The notes: generated by a model not told the origin, from the sequence alone. A stretch of 64,000 nt of DNA from Aphodovivens sp036306585 (GCA_036306585.1 JAXJZF010000005.1:1-64000); one strand, 5' to 3'; shown: positions 28,703-38,053, counted from the stretch's first letter. Numbers and translations are program-made.

Positions 28703-28747
28703 CTAAACTGGATATAGTGCGCGCAAACAAGGTCAAAAGGGGCCGCC

Positions 28748-29800
28748 GTGGTAATCGAATGGGGAATGTTCATCGGGGAGCTGGCATCGAACCCGCTTCT
28801 TCTGGTCGTCACGCTGCTTAACATCGGCGTCATCATCGTCAATGGCGCGACCGATGCCCCCAACGCCATCGCCACGGTGGTGTCCACTCGCTGCATGAAA
28901 CCCACCCCTGCCATTATCATGGCGGCAATCTGCAATTTTCTCGGTCTGCTCACCATCACTATGGTGTCGTCGGCGGTCGCCAACACCATCTTTCACATGG
29001 TCGATTTCGGGGGCGACAACCATGCCGCCGTCATCGCGCTCATGGCGGCGATGGTGGCCATCATCGTGTGGGGCGGCGCGGCTTGGGTGTTCGGCCTGCC
29101 CACCAGCCAAAGCCATTCGCTCATCGCCGGTCTCACCGGCGCAGCCATCGCGTTGCAGGGCGGCCTGGGCGGCATCAACGGCGGCGAGTGGATGAAAGTC
29201 GTCTACGGCCTGGTTCTCTCCACATTTCTGGGGTTCGGGTCAGGCTGGCTGATCACCAAGATCATCGAGCGGGTGTGCCGCAACTGCGATCGCCAGAAAT
29301 CCGATCACGTGTTCCGCTGGGCGCAGATCGTCGCCGGAGCGGGCGTGGCGTTCATGCATGGCGCTCAGGATGGTCAGAAGTTCATGGGCGTGTTCATTTT
29401 GGCTATCACGCTGGCAACGGGCATCGGCCAGGCGGATTCGCTGATCCTGCCCGTATGGCTGATGATCTTCTGCGCGCTCAACATGGGCCTGGGAACCGCG
29501 ATCGGCGGCAAGAAGATCATCAAAAGCGTGGGCATGGATATGGTGAAGATGGAAAAGTATCAGGGCTTTTCCGCAAGCTTGGGTGCGACGCTGTGCCTGG
29601 TGCTCGCCACGTTCACCGGAATGCCCGTTTCCACCACGCACACCAAGACCACGGCCATCATGGGCACGGGCGCCGCGCGACGCAAGAGCGCGGTGAAGTG
29701 GGGCGTCGCCATTGACATGGTCAAAACCTGGGTGCTCACGTTCCCCGGGTGCGGGTTGCTGGGATTTCTGGTCGCGAGGATATTCCTCGCCGTGATGTAG
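28748..29800 (+). CDS. pit: Low-affinity inorganic phosphate transporter, PiT family
   Basis: A 350-residue membrane protein with about ten helices. The duplicated PiT signature is clear: NGATDAPNAIATVVSTR near the N-terminus and GMPVSTTHTKTTAIMGTG near the C-terminus. It imports phosphate as a metal-phosphate complex using ion gradients. The GTG start at 28748 has AGGGG eight bases upstream. The DUF47 gene follows after 13 bases, the usual partner arrangement. The repeat array upstream suggests control by phosphate level. Confidence 0.92.
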   Translation: MVIEWGMFIGELASNPLLLVVTLLNIGVIIVNGATDAPNAIATVVSTRCMKPTPAIIMAAICNFLGLLTITMVSSAVANTIFHMVDFGGDNHAAVIALMAAMVAIIVWGGAAWVFGLPTSQSHSLIAGLTGAAIALQGGLGGINGGEWMKVVYGLVLSTFLGFGSGWLITKIIERVCRNCDRQKSDHVFRWAQIVAGAGVAFMHGAQDGQKFMGVFILAITLATGIGQADSLILPVWLMIFCALNMGLGTAIGGKKIIKSVGMDMVKMEKYQGFSASLGATLCLVLATFTGMPVSTTHTKTTAIMGTGAARRKSAVKWGVAIDMVKTWVLTFPGCGLLGFLVARIFLAVM

Positions 29801-29813
29801 AAAGGCGGGCGTC

Positions 29814-30446
29814 ATGGGCAAGAAGCACCATAAGTTCGATTACTTCGATCAATTCGAGAAGCAAGCCGAAATCGCCATCGAGGAGGCCGATCTGCTCATC
29901 GAGGCGATTTCGGGCTTCACCAAAGCCGATGATCTGAAGCCGTTCATGGAACGCGCGCATGCCGTCGAGCACCGCGGCGACGAGGTGAACCATTCCATCT
30001 TGGAAAACGTCGCTACGGATTTCATCACGCCCATCGAGCGCGAGGATATCATCGAGCTCGCCAAATGCCTCGACGATATCATCGACTACATCGAAGATGT
30101 CGTGCAGTGCATGTACATGTACGACGTGCACCTCATCCCCGAAGGCACCAGGGAGTTCGCCGACCTCATCCGCAAGGCGACGGGCGCCCTGGGCAAGGCC
30201 ATGGGTGATTTCCGCGGCTTCAAGAAATCCAAGAAGTTCCGCTCCCTCGTGCGCGATGTCAGCGACTACGAGGAAGCCGCAGACCGTCTGTTCCTCAAAG
30301 TGGTGCGCAAGCTTCACACCACCGATCGCGACAACCCCATGCGTGCCCATGTGTGGTCCCGCGTCTTCGAGCGCATGGAGAAATGCTGCGATGCCTGCGA
30401 GCACGCCGCCGACACCATGAGCACCATCATGCTGAAAAACGTGTAG
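29814..30446 (+). CDS. DUF47/PhoU-like partner of the phosphate transporter
   Basis: A 210-residue helical protein of the DUF47 (YkaA, Pit accessory) family: FDYFDQFEKQAEIAIEEA at the start, then VEHRGDEVNHSILE and TPIEREDIIELAKCLDDI, the helical bundle pattern of PhoU-like proteins. Such proteins sit at the cytoplasmic face of PiT carriers and tune uptake. AAAGGCGGGCGTC provides the ribosome site. It ends 22 bases from the stop of the opposing gene. Confidence 0.9.
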   Translation: MGKKHHKFDYFDQFEKQAEIAIEEADLLIEAISGFTKADDLKPFMERAHAVEHRGDEVNHSILENVATDFITPIEREDIIELAKCLDDIIDYIEDVVQCMYMYDVHLIPEGTREFADLIRKATGALGKAMGDFRGFKKSKKFRSLVRDVSDYEEAADRLFLKVVRKLHTTDRDNPMRAHVWSRVFERMEKCCDACEHAADTMSTIMLKNV

Positions 30447-30468
30447 GCCCGCAGGCGTGCCGGCGAAC

Positions 30469-31425
30469 CTACGCCACCGAGACGATGGAGGCTTCGGTGG
30501 GGTTGCCGGAGAAATTCCGGCTGCGGGTGATGGCGTGGGCGTCTTCCGAGTCGAAGCTATCCTGGTCGAACAAGGCGATGTTTCGTTCTGCCTGGTCGAG
30601 AGCGCGCTCGTACAGATCCCAGAAGCTTTCCGCGCTCTCCTCGCCGGTGAAGGGATCGTTCCATTGCGCGTGTTCGCGGTTGTCGAAGATGCTCTCCTCG
30701 AGCTCGACGGGCAGGTGGCTCATCGCGCGGATGAACGAGTAGGGCCGCACCAGCTCCTCGACATTGCCCAGGATCAGGCGCTTCAAGCCACTGGACGAGT
30801 GGAAGACGCGCTGTCCCAGGCGCATGGCATGCACGCTGCTGGAGAACAGGTCAAGCGGGACCGCGCGTCCGTACACCGCCATCGCCACGTATACGTACAG
30901 CTTCGACACGATGTCCAGCATGCGCTGCGAGCCTTTGACGATGTCGCGCGCGGGGTTGAAGCGCTCGACGGTTTCGCCTCGCTTCACGAACAGCACCATC
31001 TCGTCCAGTTCGGTTTCGATGTAAGAATGGATTTCGTGCCCGTCGCGGCGTGACAGCCCCGGCTCGCCGGCGTCGCACAGTGCGTACTGCTGGCCGAAGA
31101 TGAACGGGTGCATGATGCTGTCCAGCGTGTAGTGGCACAAAAAGCCCAGCGCGTAGGCGCGCGCGACGGGACGCTCGTCGTCCGGTAGGAACGGCAGCCC
31201 CGTTTTGAACGCTTCGATAAGCCGCGAGGGCAGCTGATCGTGCATGATGTTGCCCAGGTCGCGGTTGGCATGCATCCAGGGGCAGGCGATGGCGTAGAAC
31301 AGAGGATCGGGGCCCTGGTTGCCCAGCAGGAACGCTTCCGCTTCGTCGCGTGACCCTCCGATGGAGGCGAACAGGTCTCGGTAGACGTCTTGCCCGAAGG
31401 TGTCGTGCGTGATGAGCGAGGGCAT
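30469..31425 (-). CDS. Zinc-dependent phospholipase C-like protein
   Basis: A 318-residue protein of the zinc-dependent phospholipase C/S1-P1-like fold. Conserved features are the N-terminal THDTFGQDVYRDL, LLGNQGPDPLFYA, the metal-binding style HYTLDSIMHPFIFG, and HEIHSYIETELDEMVL. No signal peptide is seen, unlike secreted clostridial phospholipases, so it probably acts inside the cell on an unknown substrate. AAAGGGGTGCGCC gives the ribosome site. It is divergent from the MFS gene, sharing a 111-base promoter region. Confidence 0.8.
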   Translation of the reverse strand: MPSLITHDTFGQDVYRDLFASIGGSRDEAEAFLLGNQGPDPLFYAIACPWMHANRDLGNIMHDQLPSRLIEAFKTGLPFLPDDERPVARAYALGFLCHYTLDSIMHPFIFGQQYALCDAGEPGLSRRDGHEIHSYIETELDEMVLFVKRGETVERFNPARDIVKGSQRMLDIVSKLYVYVAMAVYGRAVPLDLFSSSVHAMRLGQRVFHSSSGLKRLILGNVEELVRPYSFIRAMSHLPVELEESIFDNREHAQWNDPFTGEESAESFWDLYERALDQAERNIALFDQDSFDSEDAHAITRSRNFSGNPTEASIVSVA

Positions 31426-31536
31426 GGCGCACCCCTTTCTGATGGCGATTTTACGCAGGTCTTTCCGGGCATCATATACAATAATCGCCGGCTTGTTAAC
31501 CGATGCAGCGACGAACGAACGAGGGTGGTGCCCATT

Positions 31537-32769
31537 ATGGCTTTAGGCGGCCTTACCAAGCAGGAACGCAGCTGGGTGCTTTACGACGTGGGCAATTCCG
31601 CCTTCGTCATGCTTTCCACGGCATTGATTCCGGTGTATTTCTCGAGCATCGCCGAACCGGGTTCGTCGGTGGTGGTGGCCTGGGGTTATGCGGAAACGGT
31701 CGCCTCTCTCATCCTCGCTTTGCTCATGCCGTTTCTGGGCAGCTTGGCCGATATTCAGGGCAACAAGAAGAAGTTCTTGGTGGGTTTCATGGGCACGGGC
31801 GCCGTGGCGTGCGCATGCCTGGGCATCCCGACCGACGCGCTGCCGTTTCTGATCGTGTACGTCATTTCCGCAGTGATGCTCAACGGCTCGATGGTGTTCT
31901 ACGACGGCATGCTGGTGGACGCCACCACCGAGGAGCGCTATGACAAGGTGTCGTCGCACGGCTATGCCTGGGGCTACATCGGTTCATGCATCCCGTTCAT
32001 CATCTGCCTGGCGGTGGTGCTGGGCGGGCCTTCCGTGGGGTTGGACGCGATGGTGGGCATGAAGATCGCCTTCCTCATCACGGCGGCGTGGTGGGTGCTG
32101 TTCACCATCCCGCTGATTCTCAACGTGAAGCAGACGCATTTCAAGGCGCGCGAGCCGCATCAGCTGCGCAATTCGTTCGTGGGCATCGGGCGAACTATCA
32201 AGGCTATCGTGCGCGATCGCCGGCTGCTGCTGTTCATGGTGGCATTTTTCTTTTACATCGACGGCGTGCACACTGTCATCAAGATGTCCACCAGCTACGG
32301 TACCGACCTGGGCATCGACTCCACGCAGCTGGTGCTGGCTCTATTGGTCACGCAGTTTGTGGCGTTTCCCGCTGCCATCGTCTACGGGCGCCTTTCGGGG
32401 CGTTACGGCACCAAGCGGATGCTGCTCGTCGCCATCTTCGCGTATTTTTGCATCGTGCTGTTTGCGGCGTTCTTCCTGCGCAGCGCTACCGAGTTCTGGA
32501 TCCTGGCAATTTGCGTGGGCCTGTTCCAAGGGGGTATCCAGGCGCTGTCGCGCAGCGAGTTCGGCAAGCTCATCCCCAAGGACAACGCCAACGAGTACTA
32601 CGGTTTCTTCGACATCTTCGGCAAGTACGCCGCCGTCATGGGCACTTTTTTGGTGAGCGTGTTCACTCAGATCACGGGCAGCTCCTCGCTGGGCGTGCTG
32701 TCTATTGCGATGCTGTTCCTGGTCGGTTTTTTCCTGCTGCTGCGCATGCCGGCAAAAGGCGGCCGTTAA
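31537..32769 (+). CDS. MFS transporter, UMF1/Atg22-like
   Basis: A 410-residue, about 12-helix carrier. WVLYDVGNSAFVMLSTALIP is the hallmark of the UMF1 branch related to yeast Atg22, a vacuolar amino-acid exporter. GSLADIQGNKKKFL is the MFS loop 2-3 motif. The ATG at 31537 lies nine bases after GAGGGTGG. Substrate unknown; efflux of an amino acid or related compound is possible. Confidence 0.85.
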   Translation: MALGGLTKQERSWVLYDVGNSAFVMLSTALIPVYFSSIAEPGSSVVVAWGYAETVASLILALLMPFLGSLADIQGNKKKFLVGFMGTGAVACACLGIPTDALPFLIVYVISAVMLNGSMVFYDGMLVDATTEERYDKVSSHGYAWGYIGSCIPFIICLAVVLGGPSVGLDAMVGMKIAFLITAAWWVLFTIPLILNVKQTHFKAREPHQLRNSFVGIGRTIKAIVRDRRLLLFMVAFFFYIDGVHTVIKMSTSYGTDLGIDSTQLVLALLVTQFVAFPAAIVYGRLSGRYGTKRMLLVAIFAYFCIVLFAAFFLRSATEFWILAICVGLFQGGIQALSRSEFGKLIPKDNANEYYGFFDIFGKYAAVMGTFLVSVFTQITGSSSLGVLSIAMLFLVGFFLLLRMPAKGGR

Positions 32770-33011
32770 ACCGGGACTGGAAGATTGCGGAGACGTCGGC
32801 GCTGAGCGGAGCGGTGCAGGCAAGTGCCAGCTTGCATTTCCCGCGCAAAATCGCCTATGCGCTACAATGGAAGCGCCGTGGCGCGTGCCGGAAAGGGGGT
32901 TCGCTGCTCGGCATGACTGCCGTTTAACGGCGATAGGGTTCGTGCGCCGCATACGCTGGTTGCCTCGGTGCGCCCTCGATGCCGTGCTTGCATTGAAAAA
33001 GGGGAGAGTCG
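32770..33011. other. Intergenic region before the LuxR regulator
   Basis: About 240 bases without a gene. TACAAT at 32863-32868 is a possible -10 box, without a convincing -35. Nothing else stands out. Confidence 0.35.
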
Positions 33012-34619
33012 ATGTCTGCGTTCGATGGGAAAGATATCTTCCCGTCTGCTTCGAATCGACGAGCGGACAAGGCTCGGGGACGGTTTTCCTCGGGCGCCGA
33101 TCGTTTGTTTCTTGAGGCGAACGATCGCTGGCCTCAGCTTAAATACTTGAGCTTGGCTTTGTACTCGGCTTGGATTCTATGCACGATGACCAACAATGGC
33201 GCTACCGATTCCGCCGTTCTTGAGCAAGTGGGCGTGCATAGCGCCGAATTCTATCTTCTTTCCGGGGTGCCTTTGTCTATCTGCCTTATCGGATCGGCGA
33301 TCGTGCCTCGTGCCGCCACGCGACTGGTGAATAGCAGGGCTTTCATGTTCGCAATGGGGCTTATCGCCTCTTTGGGGACGTGGCTTTTGGCAACAGGCGG
33401 GTTCTCCTTCGACGATGGGGCCGCCCGATTCTTATTCGGAATCTGCGGTGTCCTCACCGGAGTGGGCACTGCATTTATCTGTTTGCGCGTCGGAAGCATC
33501 TATAGCGCGCCGCCCGCGGATTCTGCCCCGTTTTTTACCATCGTCAAAGCCATGCTTACCGCTAATCTGCTGTTCTTCATGTGCGTGAGCCTTCCCGACC
33601 CGGTATCCAACGCTGCGCTTTCCCTGCTTCCGGTTTTAGCGGCGATCTCGTCGATGGTAGGCGGGCGCGAGGCAGGTGGCGAAAAAGATGAGTCGGATCT
33701 AGTGTCTATCGCCTCGCTGCCGCGCGGATTCGTTCCGCGGTTGCTGCTGGCGGTTTTCGTCATCAGCGTCGTCGTGGGGGTGGCAAAGGGGCTGTCGGCT
33801 CTTCTGCAGACGCATGCCGACATCCAAATGCAGGCCATCATCGCCGTGTTCGCCAGTTTCGTCATTCTTGGGACGACCATGCTGGTGATGGGGCTTGTTC
33901 TCTCGCGGCGAAATTACGAGATCAGCAAGATCTATTTCCCTTTGATCGTGTGTGCGTGCTTCATTATTCTCCTCTGCTCCTTCTTGGACGGTTCGGTGGG
34001 GGCATTTCAAAACATCGCGATCAACGTCGGCTACAACTTGGTTATCGTTGCCGTATGGGCGTTGTTTTCCGATTTGGCGGAACGCACGACGATATCCCCG
34101 GTGCGCATGTTCGGCTTTGGGCGCGGGGCATCCGGTTTGGGGACGACGATCGGCTGGTTCGTCGCATATTGCGTGATGAAGGTCGGGACGGATCCGATCT
34201 CCTTTCTTGCGCCGTTTTTCTTGGTGGCGGTGGTGGTGGTGCTTGTCGCGGTTCTGCTTGTGCTGGGGCAGCAGACGGTGAGCGAGGCGCTGGATTGCAT
34301 GCTCAAAGGTCTTGCTCGGCCGGGGAAAAGCGGTGAAGACGGGAAGGAGTCGGTTGCCGATCCGTTCGAGCTATGGGAGCGCGGCTGCGCGCAATTGGCT
34401 TCGGAGTGCCAATTGACGGCGCGCGAAACCGAGGTTCTCAAGCTTTTGAGCCGTGGCAGAACGGCTGGCTACATCGCACTTGAGCTCGGCATCTCCCAGA
34501 ACACCGTGAAGGGGCACACGCGCAACGTCTACGCTAAGGTCGGGGTGCACTCGCGCCAGGAGGTGATCGATCGTCTTGAGGCGATCATCTCCGGTGCGCC
34601 TACCGAGCGCTCCCGGTAG
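33012..34619 (+). CDS. Membrane-embedded LuxR-type regulator
   Basis: A 535-residue one-component regulator. Residues about 45-440 form roughly 12 hydrophobic helices arranged like an MFS carrier. Residues about 467-525 are a LuxR/NarL helix-turn-helix (LTARETEVLKLLSRG, then GISQNTVKGHTRNVYAKV). No receiver domain is present, so the membrane part probably senses the ligand itself. This architecture is abundant in Eggerthella-type genomes, where such genes often control the adjacent molybdopterin oxidoreductase. It stands directly upstream of such a gene here. AAAAAGGGGAGAG precedes the ATG. Confidence 0.88.
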   Translation: MSAFDGKDIFPSASNRRADKARGRFSSGADRLFLEANDRWPQLKYLSLALYSAWILCTMTNNGATDSAVLEQVGVHSAEFYLLSGVPLSICLIGSAIVPRAATRLVNSRAFMFAMGLIASLGTWLLATGGFSFDDGAARFLFGICGVLTGVGTAFICLRVGSIYSAPPADSAPFFTIVKAMLTANLLFFMCVSLPDPVSNAALSLLPVLAAISSMVGGREAGGEKDESDLVSIASLPRGFVPRLLLAVFVISVVVGVAKGLSALLQTHADIQMQAIIAVFASFVILGTTMLVMGLVLSRRNYEISKIYFPLIVCACFIILLCSFLDGSVGAFQNIAINVGYNLVIVAVWALFSDLAERTTISPVRMFGFGRGASGLGTTIGWFVAYCVMKVGTDPISFLAPFFLVAVVVVLVAVLLVLGQQTVSEALDCMLKGLARPGKSGEDGKESVADPFELWERGCAQLASECQLTARETEVLKLLSRGRTAGYIALELGISQNTVKGHTRNVYAKVGVHSRQEVIDRLEAIISGAPTERSR

Positions 34620-34720
34620 GCTCTTGCCTCTGTTCCTGCTCGCTATACCTAAAGCACCTGATCAAAGCAATCTAACCTGAAATGGGTGAGGGGAAATTCG
34701 ATTGCTTGCCGCTGAATTCA

Positions 34721-34733
34721 ACCCGGTTCGGGT
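34721..34733 (+). promoter_or_regulatory. Short inverted repeat upstream of the molybdoenzyme, possible operator
   Basis: ACCCG (34721-34725) and CGGGT (34729-34733) around GTT form a compact palindrome about 120 bases before the molybdoenzyme start. LuxR-type proteins bind short palindromes, so it is a candidate site for the upstream regulator. The remaining 230-base gap shows no clear -35/-10 pair. Confidence 0.25.
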
Positions 34734-34853
34734 CTGGATGCCTTACCCCTTCGAGCGATATCGTCTTAGATGTTGAAGCGCGCTCGTGCGTCTTCGCCGG
34801 CAGGTTTCGGCAGTGCGCGGCGCTTCGAAGAAGAGGAAACGAGAGGAGAGGGT

Positions 34854-37145
34854 ATGGCTGAGGAAAAGCCTTATGTCACCGACATGGGTGATGGCGTTTT
34901 CAAGGTGCGCACCTGCGCGTGGTCGCCTCCGGGAGACCATCCCGTTGGATGCGGCATGTTCATCACGGTGAAGGACAACAAGATCGTCAAGGTAGAGGGG
35001 GATCCCGATCACCCCATCACCCACGGCCGTCTTTGCCCGCGGTGCATCGCGCTCGACGAGGTTGTATATCACAAGGATCGTCTGCTGAGCCCCATGAAAC
35101 GCGCTCGCGAGGATCGCGGGAAGGACAAATGGGAGAAGATCAGCTGGGACGAGGCATACGATCTGCTCGAGTCCAAGATTCGCGAAATTCAGGACACCTA
35201 CGGCGCCGAATCCATCTTCACGCTGACGGGCACAGGTCGCGAGTCCACGTTGTACGCTCCGGTGTATGGGCCCGCTATCATGAACACCCCCAACGGTGCA
35301 AGCACGTATGCGTTCAGCGGCGAGGCTTGCTATGGCCCGCGTGCTACCGTCACGAATTACCTGCTGGGTGCCGGCGTTCCCGAAATCGATTCGGCGCAGT
35401 ATCTGCCGGGCGGCTACGACGATCCCCAGTTCGAGGTGCCTAAGTACATTCTGGTGTGGGGCAAGGATCCGCTGTATTCAAACCCCGACGGCTTCTTCGG
35501 CCATTCCATCATCGACCTGATGAAGCGCGGTTCCAAGATCATCACCATCGACCCGCGCCTTACCTGGCTGGGCGCGCATGCCGAGTACCATCTGCAGCTG
35601 CGTCCCGGCACCGATGCAGCCGTGGGCATGGGTCTTCTCAATGTCATCATCAGCGAGGGACTCTACGACCATGACTTCGTCGAGAAATGGTGCTATGGCT
35701 TCGACGAGTTGGCCGAGGCATGCAAAGAGTGGACGCCTGAGCGCGTCCAGGAAGTCTCCTGGGTGGATGCCGACACCTTGGTCGGTGCGGCTCGCGCGTT
35801 CGCTACCAATGCTCCGTCCACCGCAACGTGGGGCGTTGCGCTCGACCAGTCCAAGGCCTCCACGCAGGGCGCTCAGTGCTTCTTGGCTCTTGTCGCTATC
35901 TGCGGGTATCTCGATGTGCCGGGCGGCGTGACCATCACCAAGCCCACCAGCTTCATCGGCCAGTGGCGCTACGATATGTCCGATACCCTCACCGAGGGTA
36001 TGGCGGAGAAACACATCGTTGATCCGACGGGCAAGTATCGCCTGTTTAATACCGGTGCGGCGATGGGCGGCGTGCAAGGGGATACACTGCTCAACTGGCT
36101 TGAGGGCATGTATAAGGATGTTCCCGGCTACTATGATCTGCGCATGTGCTGGATCATCGGCAACAACCCGCTTGCCTGCATGGCCGATCAGCCCCAGCGC
36201 TGGTACGAGGCGATGAAGAACCTCGACTTCATCGTCGCGCAGGATATCTTCATGACGCCTACCATCATGGGCTTGTGCGATCTGGTGCTGCCTCTGTCGA
36301 CGTTTGCCGAGCATGATGGCCTGGTCACCCCCAACTACGGACGTAACCAGCACTTCATCGGTGCGATGAACAAGGCGGTGGAGAACCCCGACACGAAGAG
36401 CGATCTTGAGATCCTCATCGACATGGGTAAGCGCATGCGCCCCGAGATCTGGAAGGATGTCGACTCCGTTGACGACTTCTTCGATAAGCTGCTGAAGGAT
36501 ACTTACGGCTATGGCCTCGAGGATGTGCGCGCGGTTCCTGTCAAGCAGGCGGAATACACCTATCGCAAGTATGAGACAGGTGGGTTGAGGGATGATGGCG
36601 AGCCCGGTTTCCAGACGGTTACCGGTCTGGTCGAACTGTATTCGCCGATTCTGGAGTCTTACGACGAGAACCCTGTTCCTTATTTCGAAGAGCCGGAATA
36701 CAGCCCCGTGTCCCAGCCTGCCGAGGTCGTTGCCAAGTATCCTTTGGTCTATACGACCGGAGGTCGTCATATCAGCATGTTCCATTCCGAACATCGTCAG
36801 GTGCCTAGCATGCGCGCCTTGCATCCCGATGCCCTGGTGACCATCAATCCTGTTACCGCGCAGAAGTACGGTATCGAGGAGGGCAACTGGGTTCGCATCG
36901 AAACCCTGTTCGGCAAATGCGTCCAGAAGGCGCACATTTCCGAAGAGGTCAACGACAAGATGATCCATCTCGAACATGCATGGTGGTATCCGGAGCAGGA
37001 TGGCGAGGCTCCCAACCTGTTCGGCGTGTGGAAGTCCAACGTGAACAACCTCATGCCTCACGAGAGCACCGGCATCACCGGCTATGGCGCACCGTACAAA
37101 AACGGCATTTGCAGCATCTGCAAAGTCGATAGTCTTGATGATTAG
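34854..37145 (+). CDS. Cytoplasmic molybdopterin oxidoreductase (DMSO reductase superfamily)
   Basis: A 763-residue molybdenum/tungsten enzyme using bis-MGD. The N-terminus carries a [4Fe-4S]-type region: Cys21, Cys33, then Cys61 and Cys64 (GRLCPRC). The run between the first two reads SPPGDHPVG, so the usual CxxCxxxC spacing is not present. Molybdopterin contacts include ILVWGKDPLYSNPDG, SKIITIDPRLTWLGAHAEYH and LRPGTDAAVGMGLLN; the C-terminal domain has TTGGRHISMFHSEHRQ. There is no Tat signal, so the enzyme is cytoplasmic. A ferredoxin subunit follows 15 bases later and no membrane anchor is present. It resembles soluble transhydroxylase or hydratase-like members, but the substrate is unknown. 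Start chosen for GAGAGGAGAGG. Confidence 0.87.
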   Translation: MAEEKPYVTDMGDGVFKVRTCAWSPPGDHPVGCGMFITVKDNKIVKVEGDPDHPITHGRLCPRCIALDEVVYHKDRLLSPMKRAREDRGKDKWEKISWDEAYDLLESKIREIQDTYGAESIFTLTGTGRESTLYAPVYGPAIMNTPNGASTYAFSGEACYGPRATVTNYLLGAGVPEIDSAQYLPGGYDDPQFEVPKYILVWGKDPLYSNPDGFFGHSIIDLMKRGSKIITIDPRLTWLGAHAEYHLQLRPGTDAAVGMGLLNVIISEGLYDHDFVEKWCYGFDELAEACKEWTPERVQEVSWVDADTLVGAARAFATNAPSTATWGVALDQSKASTQGAQCFLALVAICGYLDVPGGVTITKPTSFIGQWRYDMSDTLTEGMAEKHIVDPTGKYRLFNTGAAMGGVQGDTLLNWLEGMYKDVPGYYDLRMCWIIGNNPLACMADQPQRWYEAMKNLDFIVAQDIFMTPTIMGLCDLVLPLSTFAEHDGLVTPNYGRNQHFIGAMNKAVENPDTKSDLEILIDMGKRMRPEIWKDVDSVDDFFDKLLKDTYGYGLEDVRAVPVKQAEYTYRKYETGGLRDDGEPGFQTVTGLVELYSPILESYDENPVPYFEEPEYSPVSQPAEVVAKYPLVYTTGGRHISMFHSEHRQVPSMRALHPDALVTINPVTAQKYGIEEGNWVRIETLFGKCVQKAHISEEVNDKMIHLEHAWWYPEQDGEAPNLFGVWKSNVNNLMPHESTGITGYGAPYKNGICSICKVDSLDD

Positions 37146-37160
37146 GCGGAAGGAGGAAAG

Positions 37161-37493
37161 ATGAAATACGGCATGTTGATCGATTACGGCTACTGCACCG
37201 GTTGCCAATCATGCGAAGTGTCTTGCCGCAAGGAACATGATCTTCCGCTTGACCAATGGGGCATCAAAGTCAACCAGATCGGCCCGCACAAGCTGGGCGA
37301 TTCCTGGGAATGGGACTACGTGCCCGTGCCTTCGCATCTTTGCGATCTGTGCGCTTCTCGTCTCGGGGAAGGCAAGAAGCCTCTGTGCGAGCTGCACTGC
37401 TTGGCTCACGTGATCGAGGTTCTTCCGGTTGAAGACATCTCGAAGCGCATGGCGGAGATCGGCCACGGCAAAGTGAGCTGCTTCCTTCCCTAG
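37161..37493 (+). CDS. Small 2x[4Fe-4S] ferredoxin-type electron transfer subunit
   Basis: A 110-residue protein with eight spaced cysteines: C12, C15, C18, C22 (YCTGCQSCEVSC) and C61, C64, C76, C80. This fits two [4Fe-4S] clusters. It matches the beta subunits of molybdoenzymes such as DmsB/NrfC but is much shorter than their usual 180-210 residues with four clusters. It starts 15 bases after the molybdoenzyme with a good GGAGGAAAG site and should pass electrons to or from it. Confidence 0.88.
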   Translation: MKYGMLIDYGYCTGCQSCEVSCRKEHDLPLDQWGIKVNQIGPHKLGDSWEWDYVPVPSHLCDLCASRLGEGKKPLCELHCLAHVIEVLPVEDISKRMAEIGHGKVSCFLP

Positions 37494-37507
37494 GAAGGAT
37501 GGCTGCG

Positions 37508-37544
37508 GCGTATCGGGCGAAGCTTCGCGTTTCGCCCGATACGC
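37508..37544 (+). terminator. 14-bp perfect hairpin inside the molybdoenzyme operon
   Basis: GCGTATCGGGCGAA (37508-37521) pairs perfectly with 37531-37544 around a nine-base loop. It begins 15 bases after the ferredoxin stop. No T run follows, so it may be a processing or stability element or a leaky terminator that lowers expression of the genes downstream. Confidence 0.5.
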
Positions 37545-37600
37545 GCATGCGGCCGGTGGGGTTACGGATCGGTAGGGGGATTACGGTAGGGGGTGACGTG

Positions 37601-38053
37601 ATGCCGAGAGGGCGCCGAGGATTCACGACGATGGCCGATCTCGAAGAGTTTGGCAAAACCACATGGTCTTATTTGACGAATGTTCGCATGACGTGGGAAT
37701 ACGACGGTATCGCGTATCTGCTGAGAGATGCCGGGATTCCATTGTATGGATTCGATCGCGGCACCATTAAGATGAACCATCCCATTGCCGCGATCGCGCT
37801 GCCGCCTAGCAAAGACGTTAATTTCGGTGTCGATCTCTATGTGCCTCAAGGTGATCTTGTTTGCGCGAAGAGGCTCGTGAATGACAAACAGCGCATCAAA
37901 GAGGCGGCACGCTTGGAGGAAGTCGAAGGAGATGCCCATCATCGGCGTTTCGAGCGCGCCGCTCGTGCCTTCAAAGAGCAGCATGCCGAAGAACGACGGG
38001 CGCGCAGGCGCGAGAAGATTGCCGCGGCTATGGCGCGCATCGGCATATCCTAA
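37601..38053 (+). CDS. Small DUF2007-like protein of unknown function
   Basis: A 150-residue soluble protein. The section WEYDGIAYLLRDAGIPLYG, followed by GVDLYVPQGDLVCAKRLV, resembles the ferredoxin-like DUF2007 (putative signal-transducing) domain, in which a short alpha/beta unit is preceded by LLxxxGIP and ends in VPxxDxxxA. The C-terminal 50 residues are a charged Arg/Glu helix. The ATG at 37601 (or GTG 37598) has GGGGGTGA upstream; the earlier ATG at 37499 lies in the hairpin and is unlikely. Position within the cassette suggests a helper or regulator of the molybdoenzyme or transporter. Family assignment is by eye only. Confidence 0.6.
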   Translation: MPRGRRGFTTMADLEEFGKTTWSYLTNVRMTWEYDGIAYLLRDAGIPLYGFDRGTIKMNHPIAAIALPPSKDVNFGVDLYVPQGDLVCAKRLVNDKQRIKEAARLEEVEGDAHHRRFERAARAFKEQHAEERRARRREKIAAAMARIGIS

